Shown here piece by piece: positions 36,006 to 45,108 of a stretch of 64,000 bases of DNA. Position 1 is the stretch's first letter. Every line of letters begins with the position of its first letter. The notes under the pieces are model-generated. The model saw only the letters and a program-made list of their open reading frames with translations. It did no database searches and was not told where the DNA came from. The stretch comes from an uncultured Clostridia bacterium. GTDB taxonomy: Bacteria; Bacillota; Clostridia; Oscillospirales; Acutalibacteraceae. Made by a program: the position numbers and the translations under genes. The stretch covers positions 1-64,000 of the forward strand of contig CANRMJ010000002.1 in assembly GCA_947631705.1 (NCBI GenBank), in the 5' to 3' direction.

Positions 36006-38318
36006 TCAATCCCTTTTAAAGAATTGCTTTGCTATGCGCACGCTCTCCATTGCGTCTTTCGCGTACCAATCGGCATTTATCATATCGGCGTATGTTTGGG
36101 TCAGCACCGCGCCGCCCACAAAAACCTTGGCGTCTGTCTGTTCGTGCAGCAGGCGTATTGTTTTTTCCATAGCTGGCACCGTTGTTGTCATAAGCGCGGA
36201 AAGACCCACAAGTTTAACATTGTTTTCAACCACCGCGCGGACAACGTCTTCCTCAGGCACGTCTTTTCCGAGATCTATAACATTGAAACCGTAGTTTGAG
36301 AGCAGCGCCTTAACGATATTTTTTCCGATATCGTGAATATCGCCGTGGACTGTTGCCATAACTATTTTTTCTTCTCCGCTTTCGCTTGCGCCCGAAAGAA
36401 TCAGCTTGTTTTTTATAACGTCAAAAGCGGATTTCGCGGAATCGGCGCTCATAAGAAGCTGAGGCAGAAAAACCTTGTTTGACTCAAAGCCCGCTCCAAC
36501 CTCGTCGAGGGCGGGAATTATATGGTTGTTTATAACGGCAAGAGGCTCGTTTTCTTTAAGCAGCTCAGCCGCGCACCGCGCCGCGTCCTCTTTCATGCCC
36601 CTTACTATCGCCGTGCGCAGCGAAACCGACGGTTCGGATTGCGGTTCGGGCGGCGCCGTTACGCTTGCAATATATTCGGCGCAGTTTTCGTCAAGCGCGG
36701 CAAGCGCGTTGTAGGAATAATACGCGTTCATCATGGAACGGGATTTCGGGTTGATGATTCCGGCGGAAAGTCCGCTTTGCAGCGCAAGCGTGAAAAACGC
36801 CGTGTTTATGGCGTCTCTTTCGGGCAGACCGAATGAAATGTTTGAAACACCGAGAACGGTGTGAACGCCGAGCTCGCTGCCGATATATCTAACGGCTTTC
36901 AGCGTTTCGGCGGCGTTTTCTTTGTTTGTGCTGATCGTCATTGTCAGCGCGTCAACGATAAGGTCTTTTTTGTCTATACCGTATTCGGCGGCCGTTTTTA
37001 TTATTTTTTCGGCGATCTCGATTCTGCCCTTTGCCGATTCGGGAATACCGTTTTCGTCAAGGCATAGGCAGACCACAACGCTGCCGTATTTTTTTGCGAG
37101 AGGAAAAACCTCGCGCATATTTTCTTCTTTGCCGTTAACGGAGTTCAGCATAGGCTTTCCGTTGTATATTCTGAGCGCGTTTTCAAGCGCGCCGATATCG
37201 GTTGTGTCTATTTGCAGCGGCGCGGAAAGCACGCTTTGCAGATTGTAAACGGCGCTTTCCATCATTTTGCGCTCGTCTATTTCGGGCAGACCTACGTTTA
37301 CGTCAAGTATATGAGCCCCCGCGTCTTTTTGAGAGATCCCCTCTTTGATAATATAATCAATATCGTTTCGGCGAAGAGCCTCTTTAAAAAGCTTTTTGCC
37401 CGTTGGATTGATTCTTTCGCCGATAACTACGGGCTTTTTGCCTATTTCAACTGTTTCGCTGTAAGACGAAACAAGCGTGTGGCTTTTCTTTTCGGGCACG
37501 TTTGCGGGAATATCGCCGCAAAGCGATATCATCTTTTTAATATGCTCCGGCGTTGTGCCGCAGCAGCCTCCGAGATAAGAAACGCCGAGCTGAGCCATTT
37601 TTTTCATATTATCAGCGAATTCTTCGGGCGAAACGTTATAAACTGTTTGACCGTTAACGCTTTCGGGCAGACCCGCGTTTGGCTGAACGATAACGGGCAG
37701 AGAAGTCCATTTTCTTATTTCCTCAACAAACGGAATCATTTGAGCGGGGCCGAGCCCGCAGTTAAAGCCTATTGCGTCAACACCAAGCCCTTCCAGCATG
37801 GCAACGGCCGTTTTTATGTCCGCTCCCGTAAGCAGTCTGCCGTTTTCATCAAAAATCATCGTAACAAAAACGGGCAGATCGCAGTTTTCCTTAGCGGCAA
37901 GCACAGCCGCCTTTATTTCGTAGGTGTCGCCCATTGTTTCGATTATAACGGTGTCCGAACCGTCTTTTCCGGCGCGTATCATTTCGGCAAATATTTCAAT
38001 TGCCTCTTTAAAATCAAGATTGCCCATCGGTTTAAGCAATTTGCCGGTGGGGCCTATGTCAAGCGCAACCTTTTTTCCTGTGCGGGCGGCTATTTGAACG
38101 CCCTTGCGTATGATTTCTTCGTATTTGTCGGTTTTCAATCTGTTCGCGCCGAAGGTGTTTGTTGTTATATATTCCGAGCCGGCGTCGGCATATGCCTTGT
38201 GAACCGAATAAACAAGCTCGCTGTCGGTAATATTCAGAAGCTCGGGCAGCTCGCCCGCCTTTAGTCCGAGCGATTGGAGCATCGTGCCCATGCTGCCGTC
38301 AAAAAACTTGATTTTCAT
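36006..38318 (-). CDS. metH: Cobalamin-dependent methionine synthase, three-domain form
   Basis: 770 residues. Transfers a methyl group from methyltetrahydrofolate through cobalamin to homocysteine. The homocysteine domain (1-300) has GFNCGLGP and GGCCGTTPEHI with the zinc Cys; the pterin domain (about 310-560) has VIGERINPTGKK and DVNVGLPEIDE; the B12 domain (about 570-770) has VHGDIHDIGKN (DxHxxG lower ligand). The C-terminal reactivation domain of standard MetH is absent and is encoded by the upstream gene. ATG 38318 follows GGGG by 10 bases, gives a family-like start (KIKFFDGSMGTMLQSLG) and overlaps the preceding stop by ATGA. Confidence 0.94.
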   Translation of the reverse strand: MKIKFFDGSMGTMLQSLGLKAGELPELLNITDSELVYSVHKAYADAGSEYITTNTFGANRLKTDKYEEIIRKGVQIAARTGKKVALDIGPTGKLLKPMGNLDFKEAIEIFAEMIRAGKDGSDTVIIETMGDTYEIKAAVLAAKENCDLPVFVTMIFDENGRLLTGADIKTAVAMLEGLGVDAIGFNCGLGPAQMIPFVEEIRKWTSLPVIVQPNAGLPESVNGQTVYNVSPEEFADNMKKMAQLGVSYLGGCCGTTPEHIKKMISLCGDIPANVPEKKSHTLVSSYSETVEIGKKPVVIGERINPTGKKLFKEALRRNDIDYIIKEGISQKDAGAHILDVNVGLPEIDERKMMESAVYNLQSVLSAPLQIDTTDIGALENALRIYNGKPMLNSVNGKEENMREVFPLAKKYGSVVVCLCLDENGIPESAKGRIEIAEKIIKTAAEYGIDKKDLIVDALTMTISTNKENAAETLKAVRYIGSELGVHTVLGVSNISFGLPERDAINTAFFTLALQSGLSAGIINPKSRSMMNAYYSYNALAALDENCAEYIASVTAPPEPQSEPSVSLRTAIVRGMKEDAARCAAELLKENEPLAVINNHIIPALDEVGAGFESNKVFLPQLLMSADSAKSAFDVIKNKLILSGASESGEEKIVMATVHGDIHDIGKNIVKALLSNYGFNVIDLGKDVPEEDVVRAVVENNVKLVGLSALMTTTVPAMEKTIRLLHEQTDAKVFVGGAVLTQTYADMINADWYAKDAMESVRIAKQFFKRD

Positions 38319-38869
38319 AAATCTATCCCCGTAAACGCCGTAACCGATTTTGTTGGTATCATCTGGTATGAATCGGTAAGCGTTATGCCGCATCTTTTTG
38401 TTATGTCAAGCAAGGCAAACAGCTTTTTCTGTTCGCTTATATCAAGGTCAAAATATCCGGGCGAATATCTCCGCCGCGTTTTCACCCTGTTTTCTTTTTC
38501 TATTAATTGCTGAACTTCGTCGCACACGTCTTCTGTTTTCGCGGCAAGCGCCGCCTGAAGGGCAATCAGCATTGCGCCCTCGTTTGAATAGGCGCGAAGA
38601 AGGCGATCCGCCTCTGTTCCCAGCGTTGCGCCCAAAACCGCAACGCGGTTGCACCCGCGCAGATTTTCGGCAAGCCGCACGCTTTTGAATTCCGTGCCGC
38701 CTATAATAAGCGAATCGTCTGTAACGCGGCAGTCGAATATCCTGTAAATGCTTTTTGGAACAACCGCGCCGTTTACAAGCTCAATCGCTCTGTTCACAAG
38801 GTTTATCAAATTTTCGTCTGCCGTTTTGCTGCTTGCGCGCATATAGCGGAGAATTTCAGCTCTGTTCAT
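38315..38869 (-). CDS. Methionine synthase reactivation-domain protein
   Basis: 184 residues matching the C-terminal activation domain of MetH (PF02965) as a separate protein. RRRYSPGYFDLDISEQKKLF is the SAM-binding block, and GITLTDSYQMIPTKSVTAFTGI matches the end of the domain. By analogy it supplies SAM for reductive methylation of oxidised cobalamin on the MetH encoded directly downstream (ATGA overlap). Upstream, it overlaps metF by 14 bases. Confidence 0.88.
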   Translation of the reverse strand: MNRAEILRYMRASSKTADENLINLVNRAIELVNGAVVPKSIYRIFDCRVTDDSLIIGGTEFKSVRLAENLRGCNRVAVLGATLGTEADRLLRAYSNEGAMLIALQAALAAKTEDVCDEVQQLIEKENRVKTRRRYSPGYFDLDISEQKKLFALLDITKRCGITLTDSYQMIPTKSVTAFTGIDL

Positions 38870-39728
38870 TTATGATGTCCGAAAGCCCGTTCATTATCGC
38901 CGCCGCAATGTCGGGCTTGTTCATAGTGTAAATATGAATCCTGTTTTGACCGTTTGCAATCAAATCAACAATCTGTTCGGTTGCGTAAATAACGCCCGCC
39001 TGTTTCATAGCCGCGGGATTTTCACCGAATCTGTCCGCTATTTTCATGAATTTTTCGGGAAAACGGCAGCCCGACAGCTTAACGCTCTTGATAATGCTTG
39101 TGGTGTTTGTTATGGGCATAATTCCGGCAACAAGCGGAACGTTTATTCCCTTTATGGCGCAGATTTCCCTAAAACGGTAAAACACATCGTTGTCAAAAAA
39201 CATCTGCGTTGTCAGAAAATCAACGCCGCAGTCAACCTTATATTTAAGGTGGTTGATATCGTCCACCATATTTGCGCTTTCGGGGTGAACTTCGGGATAG
39301 CACGCGCCGCCTATGCAAAAATCGCCGCGCTGTTTTATTGTGTTCACAAGCTCGTAAGCGTGGTGATAATGCTGCGCATCGGGAAAAACAAAGCCTTCGG
39401 GTATATCGCCGCGCAGGGCGAGTATGTTTTCTATTCCGTTCGCCTTAAATTCATCTATAACGCTGTTTACCATATCTTTTGTGGAGGTGAGGCAGGTGAG
39501 ATGAGAAAGCGGCGTTATTCCGTTGCTTTTAACCTCTTTCGCGATATCGGCGGCAAAGCCCGAACCTGTGCCCGCCGCGCCGTATGTAACGCTCATAAAG
39601 CCCGGATTCAGCTTTGCTATCTCTTTCACAACCGCGCGAGTGTTTTCAATTTTATCCCATGCTTTCGGCGGAAAGATCTCAAAGGATATCGTGATTTTGT
39701 TCTTTTTCAGTATTTCGGAAATTTTCAT
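38856..39728 (-). CDS. metF: Methylenetetrahydrofolate reductase
   Basis: 290 residues, a TIM-barrel FAD enzyme that reduces 5,10-methylene- to 5-methyltetrahydrofolate, the methyl donor for MetH. Family motifs: ITISFEIFPPK with the active-site Glu, MSVTYGAAGTG, LSHLTCL, LALRGD, and QMFFDNDVFY. GAGGTGAAGTTGT precedes the ATG. It begins a three-gene methionine unit, though the carboxypeptidase gene ends only 40 bases before it and may share its transcript. Confidence 0.95.
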   Translation of the reverse strand: MKISEILKKNKITISFEIFPPKAWDKIENTRAVVKEIAKLNPGFMSVTYGAAGTGSGFAADIAKEVKSNGITPLSHLTCLTSTKDMVNSVIDEFKANGIENILALRGDIPEGFVFPDAQHYHHAYELVNTIKQRGDFCIGGACYPEVHPESANMVDDINHLKYKVDCGVDFLTTQMFFDNDVFYRFREICAIKGINVPLVAGIMPITNTTSIIKSVKLSGCRFPEKFMKIADRFGENPAAMKQAGVIYATEQIVDLIANGQNRIHIYTMNKPDIAAAIMNGLSDIINEQS

Positions 39729-39768
39729 ACAACTTCACCTCTTCAATAAACGGAGAGCCGTTTGGTTT

Positions 39769-41682
39769 TTATCTCATAAGATCATTTAACGCGGCTATAA
39801 CCTTAGAGCTGTATACCGATCTTGTGTTTTTGAATTCAATCAACGCGGAATCGGAGTTAAGGCTGTTTTTGGTATAGGCGATTATATATCCCTGGTCTGC
39901 TCCGTATCTGTTTGATTTATCTGTTTTTATGCCCACTCTTGTTCTGAATACGTTTACAATGTGCGGATTTCCGATAACGGAATTTTCCCAGCCGTGGAAA
40001 TTAAGATACATATCGGGCGTGTATCTGCGCATAAAATCTCTTAAAGCCCTTGATTCAACAGCTTTAAAGGAACCCGAACCGAAATCACGGTTCATATCTA
40101 TTCCGTCATAAGTGCATCTGCCGAATGCCCCTCTTTTTCCGGCGCGGTAGTTGTTTTTACCGTGCAGCACGCCGTCGGGATTCGCGCACGGAACGATAAC
40201 CATTTTGTAGTCGCCGAGCAGGTCACGGTGGGATGAATAATATTCAACAAGCTCGTTTCCAAGCGCAACAAGCACCCTGCCGTCGTTCGCGTATTCGTCT
40301 TCAAAGCCGTGAACGGCAAAATCCATAAAAATGGTTTTGTTGTTTCTGCCGTTGCCGTTGATTATAAAGCCGTCAAGCGGATAACCCAGGACAGATTTTC
40401 CGTATGTGTATCTTGTGCAGTTCGGATTATTTGCCGATGCTTTTATCGCCGCGTGGTTTATTGTTGATTCAATTGTGAAATAAGCCGTGCCCGTGCCTCT
40501 GTAATTGCCCTTCAAAATAACGGAAACGCTGTATCTGCCGGGCTCAATTCTCTCGCCGTTGTAGCGAACGGTGTAATCCGTGTTGGCGGTAAGCAGCTTT
40601 CCCTTGCTGTTGTAAACCTTTACTCCCGGACCGAGCGGCGTGCCGGTGTATTCGTAGCTCGTGTAATTCGGAATAACGTTAACCTTGTTTTCCGTTATTG
40701 AAAAGCTCTTTTTAAACTCGCCCCTGTAATCGCCTTGAAGTATAAATTTGATGGTGTATGTTCCGGGTTCAATTCTGCCGGAGCCGTACTCAATGATGTA
40801 ATCTTTCTTGTATTCAAGTTTTTTGCCCTTGCTGTCCGTAACAGTCGCGCCGGGGCCGAGGGGTTTGTTCGCAAATTCATAGCTTGTGTAGTTCAGTTTG
40901 ATGTTAACATTGTTTTCGGTTATTTTGAAATCTCTTTCAAACTCGCCCCTGTAATCGCCTTGAAGTATAAATTTAATGGTGTATGTACCGGGTTCAATTC
41001 TGCCGGAGCCGTACTCAATTATGTAGTCTTTCTTGTATTCAAGTTTTTTGCCCTTGCTGTCCGTAATGGTCGCGCCGGGGCCGAGCGGTTTGTTCGCAAA
41101 CTCATAGCTTGTGTAATTCAGTTTTATGTTAACGTTGTTTTCGGTGATTTTGAAATCTCTTTCAAAGGTTCCGTAATAGTTGCCCTGAAGTATAAATTTG
41201 ATAGTATATGTACCGGGTTCAATTCTGCCGGAGCCGTACTCAATGATGTAATCTTTCTTGTATTCAAGTTTTTTGCCCTTGCTGTCCGTAACGGTCGCGC
41301 CGGGGCCGAGAGGCTTGTTCGCAAACTCATAGCTTGTGTAGTTCAGCTTGATGTTAACTTTGTTTTCGCTTATGTAAAATTCTTTTGTAACAGGCTCCGT
41401 GCCTTCGTATTCTCCGATAAATGAAACCGTAACGCTGTATGTTCCGGGATAAATTCTTTCTCCGTTGTATGCAAGCGTGTAGTCTGTCTTATATTCAAGA
41501 AGGGCTCCGTTTTCGTCATAAACTTTAAGACCGGGGCCCATCGGTCTGCCCGTGAATTCGTAACCCTCATAGTTTAAAACAACATTCGGGGTAATGGTTT
41601 TCGCCTGCGCGCCCGTGCAGGCAAAAATCATAATTGCCGCAAACGCCGCCGCGAAGAGTAAAGAAATAAGCTTTCTTTTCAT
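39769..41682 (-). CDS. Secreted M14-type zinc carboxypeptidase with five N-terminal repeats
   Basis: 637 residues. Signal peptide 1-27 (cut near AQA-KTI). Five tandem beta-rich repeats of about 75-77 residues span 31-407; repeats 2-4 (108-332) are almost identical, with LNYTSYEFANKPLGPGA and RIEPGTYTIKFILQG in each. The C-terminal M14 metallopeptidase domain (about 425-637) has AVHGFEDE (zinc His and Glu), NPDGV, GIDMNRDFG, LNFHG (third zinc ligand) and the catalytic Glu probably in SALIEF. Likely substrates are peptides or peptidoglycan stems, the repeats acting as a spacer or wall-binding stalk; that is inference. No sortase motif or membrane anchor. Confidence 0.9.
   Translation of the reverse strand: MKRKLISLLFAAAFAAIMIFACTGAQAKTITPNVVLNYEGYEFTGRPMGPGLKVYDENGALLEYKTDYTLAYNGERIYPGTYSVTVSFIGEYEGTEPVTKEFYISENKVNIKLNYTSYEFANKPLGPGATVTDSKGKKLEYKKDYIIEYGSGRIEPGTYTIKFILQGNYYGTFERDFKITENNVNIKLNYTSYEFANKPLGPGATITDSKGKKLEYKKDYIIEYGSGRIEPGTYTIKFILQGDYRGEFERDFKITENNVNIKLNYTSYEFANKPLGPGATVTDSKGKKLEYKKDYIIEYGSGRIEPGTYTIKFILQGDYRGEFKKSFSITENKVNVIPNYTSYEYTGTPLGPGVKVYNSKGKLLTANTDYTVRYNGERIEPGRYSVSVILKGNYRGTGTAYFTIESTINHAAIKASANNPNCTRYTYGKSVLGYPLDGFIINGNGRNNKTIFMDFAVHGFEDEYANDGRVLVALGNELVEYYSSHRDLLGDYKMVIVPCANPDGVLHGKNNYRAGKRGAFGRCTYDGIDMNRDFGSGSFKAVESRALRDFMRRYTPDMYLNFHGWENSVIGNPHIVNVFRTRVGIKTDKSNRYGADQGYIIAYTKNSLNSDSALIEFKNTRSVYSSKVIAALNDLMR
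40687..41361 (-). repeat. Three near-identical 225-base coding repeats
   Basis: Positions 41361-41137, 41136-40912 and 40911-40687 encode residues 108-182, 183-257 and 258-332 of the carboxypeptidase. Synonymous sites are also largely shared between copies, implying recent duplication or gene conversion. Flanking repeats 1 and 5 have diverged. Confidence 0.88.
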
Positions 41683-41718
41683 TTTTCCACTGCCTTTCGT
41701 TCCACTGATATATAAAAC

Positions 41719-41747
41719 ATTATAATACCCGATGATTCAAAAATCAA
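41719..41747 (-). promoter_or_regulatory. Promoter of the carboxypeptidase gene
   Basis: Minus strand TTGATT (41747-41742), 17-base spacer, TATAAT (41724-41719), 37 bases before the start codon. Confidence 0.7.
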
Positions 41748-41830
41748 CAGCGCCGCCGCCCGAAAAAAATATTAATTTTTCTTTAATATTTTTGGAAATT
41801 GTTGCAGTAGCGCAACAGAGCAAAAAGGAA

Positions 41831-41863
41831 CGGAGAACCGAGCTTGTTTTGTTCGGTTCTCCG
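41831..41863 (-). terminator. Terminator of the uxuB-like gene, repeat family 1 copy D
   Basis: CGGAGAACCGA (41831-41841) pairs with TCGGTTCTCCG (41853-41863). On the minus strand it follows the stop by 22 bases, has the loop-side sequence CGAACAAAACA shared with the other family members, and runs into TTCCTTTTT. Confidence 0.75.
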
Positions 41864-41885
41864 CGGTTAAAGTATTCCGAAAGGT

Positions 41886-42734
41886 TTATACTCCCGAATA
41901 GGCGTTAAAACCGCCGTCTACGGGTATGTTAACTCCCGTTATGAATCCGCTGTATTTTTCATCGCATAGGAAAAGAAGCGCGCCGTCAAGCTCCTGCGGT
42001 TCGCCGAATCTGTTCATAGGAGTTGCCGCGAGGATTTTGCCCGTTCTCTCGGTTGGCGAGCCGTCCTCATTCCAAAGGAGAGCCGCATTCTGCTTTGTTG
42101 AGAAAAATCCCGGTGCGATTGCGTTGACTCTTATACCCATAGGCGCAAAGTGAACCGCCATCCACTCCGTGAAGTTTTTAACGGCGGCCTTTGCCGCTGA
42201 ATACGCGGGAATCCGCGTGAGCGGGCGAAACGCGTTCATAGATGTTATCATAACGATGCAGGCGTGTTTTTTTTCAACCATATCACGCGCGAAAACCTGA
42301 GTGGGAATAAGCGTGCCCAGGAAATTCAGATTAAAAACAAAGCTGATACCGTCGGGGTCAAGGTCAAAAAAGGTTTTTATGTTTTCGTCCTTTTGAAGAA
42401 GGTCTGCTTTTTCAAGCGTGTCTTTCGTTGTTGTGCCCTTGGGATTGTTTCCGCCCGCGCCGTTCAACAGAATATCGCACGTGCCCAGCTTTTCAACAAC
42501 GGTATCGCGCGCCTTTTGCATTGATTCGGGGTCAAGCACGTTGCAGGCAACGGCTATCGCCTCGTATCCCTCGGCGTTTATTTCATCAGCGCATTTTTGA
42601 GCCGCCTCTTCGTTTAAATCAAGCACCGCAACACGGCAGCCCCGGGCGGCAAGCGTTTTGGCAAACGCGCCGCACAGCACTCCGCCGCCGCCCGTTACAA
42701 CGGCAACTCTGCCCTTTAAATTTTCGTGATTCAT
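41886..42734 (-). CDS. uxuB: SDR oxidoreductase, probable D-mannonate/fructuronate reductase
   Basis: 282 residues, classical short-chain dehydrogenase: GRVAVVTGGGGVLCGAF (NAD-binding Gly-rich loop), LLNGAGG (NNAG-type motif), the active-site Tyr and Lys in PAYSAAKAAVKN, and PGFFSTKQN. Overlap with uxuA by ATGA strongly suggests it reduces D-fructuronate to D-mannonate, as the SDR-type UxuB next to UxuA in Bacillus does. From sequence alone other sugar-acid substrates are possible. Confidence 0.85.
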   Translation of the reverse strand: MNHENLKGRVAVVTGGGGVLCGAFAKTLAARGCRVAVLDLNEEAAQKCADEINAEGYEAIAVACNVLDPESMQKARDTVVEKLGTCDILLNGAGGNNPKGTTTKDTLEKADLLQKDENIKTFFDLDPDGISFVFNLNFLGTLIPTQVFARDMVEKKHACIVMITSMNAFRPLTRIPAYSAAKAAVKNFTEWMAVHFAPMGIRVNAIAPGFFSTKQNAALLWNEDGSPTERTGKILAATPMNRFGEPQELDGALLFLCDEKYSGFITGVNIPVDGGFNAYSGV

Positions 42735-43813
42735 TTTTGTGTGTCCTTTCTGCTCTTAACAGCCGCCTCCCAAAGACCGTTGAGGTAGCACGCGCCGAGC
42801 GCTCTGTCATAAAGTCCGTAGCCGGGTCTTCCGACTTCTCCCCAGATCATTCTGCCGTGGTCGGGGCGGATATATCCGTCAAATCCCGCGTCTATCAGCG
42901 CACAAACGATTTCAAACATATCAAGCGAACCCGCCGCGCTCTCGTGCGCCGTTTCGTTGAACCACCGATTGTTTATGGAAACGTTTCGCAGGTGCGCAAA
43001 ATATATTCGCTTTCCGATTTCGGGATCGCGTATAATTTGAGCAACGTTGTTTTCGGGGCTTGCGCCGAGAGAGCCCGTGCAGAGCGTTATTCCGTTGCAC
43101 TCGCTCGGCACGGATGAAATCAGCTTTTTAAGAGCGCTGTGCCCCGTTATGATTCTCGGCAATCCGAAAATGCCCCACGGCGGATCGTCAGGATGAATAG
43201 CCATTTTGATGCCCGTTTCCTCGCACACGGGCATTATTGCCTCAAGAAAATATATCAGGTTTTTCCACAAATCGTCTGCCGTTATTCCACGGTATTTTTT
43301 GAAAAGGTCTTTAATTTCGCCCATACGCTCCGGCTCCCAGCCCGGCATGGCAAAGCCGTTTGATTTGCTGTCTATTTCTCTGAACATATCTTCGGGCGAT
43401 TTTCCCTCAACCTGCTTTCCGTCGTAGCAAAGGCAGGTTGAGCCGTCGCCCATAGGCATATAAAGGTTTGTTCTTGTCCAGTCAAACACGGGCATAAAAT
43501 TATAGCATATGCATTTCACGCCCGCTTGAGAAAGATTTTTAATCGTTTTAATGTAATTTTCTATATATTTGTCTTTTGAGGGAGCACCGAGCTTGATATC
43601 TTCGTGAACGTTTACGCTCTCGATACATTCCATAGTCAGTCCCGCGTCGGTAACCTCCCTGTGCAGAGCCTTTATTCTTTCCAAAGGCCAGATCTCGCCT
43701 GCGGGCAGATCGTGCAGCGCGGGCACAACTCCCGTAACGTTCGGAATCTGCCGGATTTGTTCAAGCGTCACCTTGTCAAGCCCGCTTCCGAACCAGCGAA
43801 AGGTCATCTGCAT
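42731..43813 (-). CDS. uxuA: Mannonate dehydratase
   Basis: 360 residues. UxuA dehydrates D-mannonate to 2-keto-3-deoxygluconate in glucuronate breakdown. Family blocks: MTFRWFG, CIESVNVHEDIKLG, YNFMPVFDWTRT, MAIHPDDPPWGIFGLPRI with metal-binding His, LCTGSLG and YIRPDHGRMIW. GGGGAGG precedes the start by 8 bases. uxaC, kdgK and kdgA are not in this window. Confidence 0.95.
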   Translation of the reverse strand: MQMTFRWFGSGLDKVTLEQIRQIPNVTGVVPALHDLPAGEIWPLERIKALHREVTDAGLTMECIESVNVHEDIKLGAPSKDKYIENYIKTIKNLSQAGVKCICYNFMPVFDWTRTNLYMPMGDGSTCLCYDGKQVEGKSPEDMFREIDSKSNGFAMPGWEPERMGEIKDLFKKYRGITADDLWKNLIYFLEAIMPVCEETGIKMAIHPDDPPWGIFGLPRIITGHSALKKLISSVPSECNGITLCTGSLGASPENNVAQIIRDPEIGKRIYFAHLRNVSINNRWFNETAHESAAGSLDMFEIVCALIDAGFDGYIRPDHGRMIWGEVGRPGYGLYDRALGACYLNGLWEAAVKSRKDTQK

Positions 43814-43899
43814 AAAAACGCCTCCCCGATTTCTGATTGCCGCCCGCCCCGCAAAATGTTTGGGGAAAAGAGCGGCGCGCCCTTTACGGGCGTTGCCTT

Positions 43900-43928
43900 A
43901 TTTTATCACATATCGCGCGGCGTTTCAA
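43900..43928 (-). promoter_or_regulatory. Promoter of uxuA-uxuB
   Basis: Minus strand TTGAAA (43928-43923), 17-base spacer, TAAAAT (43905-43900). It lies 5 bases after the yqfD stop; the leader holds a small GC hairpin near 43875-43893. Confidence 0.6.
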
Positions 43929-43932
43929 GGAA

Positions 43933-45108
43933 TTATTGATTATCAAATAAAATTTCCGTTTGCACCGCTATATTGCGGATGCAGGAATAACTGTCTGTTA
44001 TAACGCAGCCGCCGTCGTCTTTTTCAACGGTTATGTTTTCGTTCAGAATTTCACAGTTTTTAAGCTCCTCGTTCTTTTTCTTTTCAAGCTCCGATTTGGC
44101 AAGCGCCTCAAGCTCGCCGTCAGTAAGCATACGCGCGCTTTCGCTGTAATATTCCGCCGTTTCCGTTATTATTCCCACAGGCAGGCGGTAATCGTTTATA
44201 ACAAGCGTTGTTTTTTCGCTGCCTATATCGGCGCTGCCGCTGTCCTTTTTAAGATAAAGCGGAATTTCAAGCCCGAAAAGGAAAAGCTTTTTGTATTTTT
44301 CGGTGTGGGTGGGAGTTTTTTCCGTTTGGCTGCGCGCAACGTTAAGCGAAATGCTGCCGTTCACCTGCGCCAGCACCGTTCCGTGGGCGTGGGCAAAATG
44401 GTTTTTCTTGTCTACCTCGCTTTCGCGCACGCCGGAAATCAGCAGATCTCCCCGCGTCACCGCGTCTCCCTCTTTAACCTCCGGCCACCCGCCGAGAGCA
44501 ATAACTCTTGTTATAACGCCGTCTTCCGCGGCGGTCACGTTTGTTATATCGTTTTTTTCCATTTTGGGTTTGTCAACTGTTTCGCTTATTTCAACGGAAG
44601 CCGTGGAGCCCGTTTTGTTTATGGAGATCCACGCAACCTCCTCAAAGTCAGACATAACCGAAAGCTCAAGCTGTTCCTTGTCTACGCTGCTCCAGCGAAC
44701 GCCTGTTTTAAAGCCGTTTTGAGCGAGATAATCAACAATTTTAACGTCTGTTATCCTGTCGTTTCCGGAAACGGTTATGTTCCAGATAAAGCCTCCCATA
44801 AGCGAAATAAAAACAGCCATGTAAACGGCGCCCGCAAGAAGTCCGCCGCGGCGGCTTACGGGAGCGAGCAAAAACGGAAAACCGCACCGTTTTTGTATCT
44901 TTACAACGCAGCCGTTTTTAAACGCCGTTTTGTGGAGGGATTTATATTGGGCGATCCTTGTTTCGGCGATAATTCCACCGTCTGTTTGCATGATGTTTTT
45001 AAGATTTATCCCGTTGTTGCGGCAGCCGTTTATAAATCCCTCGGTGAAGCCGCCCGTGCAGGTGAATCGAACATAGCCCAAAAGCCATCTGAAAAATCTA
45101 ATCAGCAT
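43933..45108 (-). CDS. yqfD: Sporulation protein YqfD
   Basis: 391 residues matching the YqfD family, found widely in endospore formers and transcribed in the mother cell in B. subtilis. N-terminal GYVRFTCTGGFTEGFINGCR, one membrane helix about 90-112 (LLAGAVYMAVFISLMGGFIWNI), then GNDRITDVKIVDYLAQNGFK, the VAWISINKTGSTASVEI block and VTAAEDGVITRVIALGG as in the family. It overlaps yqfC by 11 bases. The molecular role is not known. phoH, the usual next gene, is not adjacent here. Confidence 0.92.
   Translation of the reverse strand: MLIRFFRWLLGYVRFTCTGGFTEGFINGCRNNGINLKNIMQTDGGIIAETRIAQYKSLHKTAFKNGCVVKIQKRCGFPFLLAPVSRRGGLLAGAVYMAVFISLMGGFIWNITVSGNDRITDVKIVDYLAQNGFKTGVRWSSVDKEQLELSVMSDFEEVAWISINKTGSTASVEISETVDKPKMEKNDITNVTAAEDGVITRVIALGGWPEVKEGDAVTRGDLLISGVRESEVDKKNHFAHAHGTVLAQVNGSISLNVARSQTEKTPTHTEKYKKLFLFGLEIPLYLKKDSGSADIGSEKTTLVINDYRLPVGIITETAEYYSESARMLTDGELEALAKSELEKKKNEELKNCEILNENITVEKDDGGCVITDSYSCIRNIAVQTEILFDNQ

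Noticed and set aside
37212..38264. Long open frame on the plus strand opposite metH
   Set aside because: It is fully antisense to a well-conserved gene, has no ribosome site, and its composition is the complement of metH codons.
39729..39768. Possible SAM or other riboswitch before metF
   Set aside because: The gap is 40 bases and holds only a short hairpin (AACGG/CCGTT) and the ribosome site.
40687..41361. Regular DNA repeats that could suggest a CRISPR or noncoding satellite
   Set aside because: The unit is 225 bases, stays in frame and encodes tandem protein repeats of a secreted peptidase; there are no spacers.
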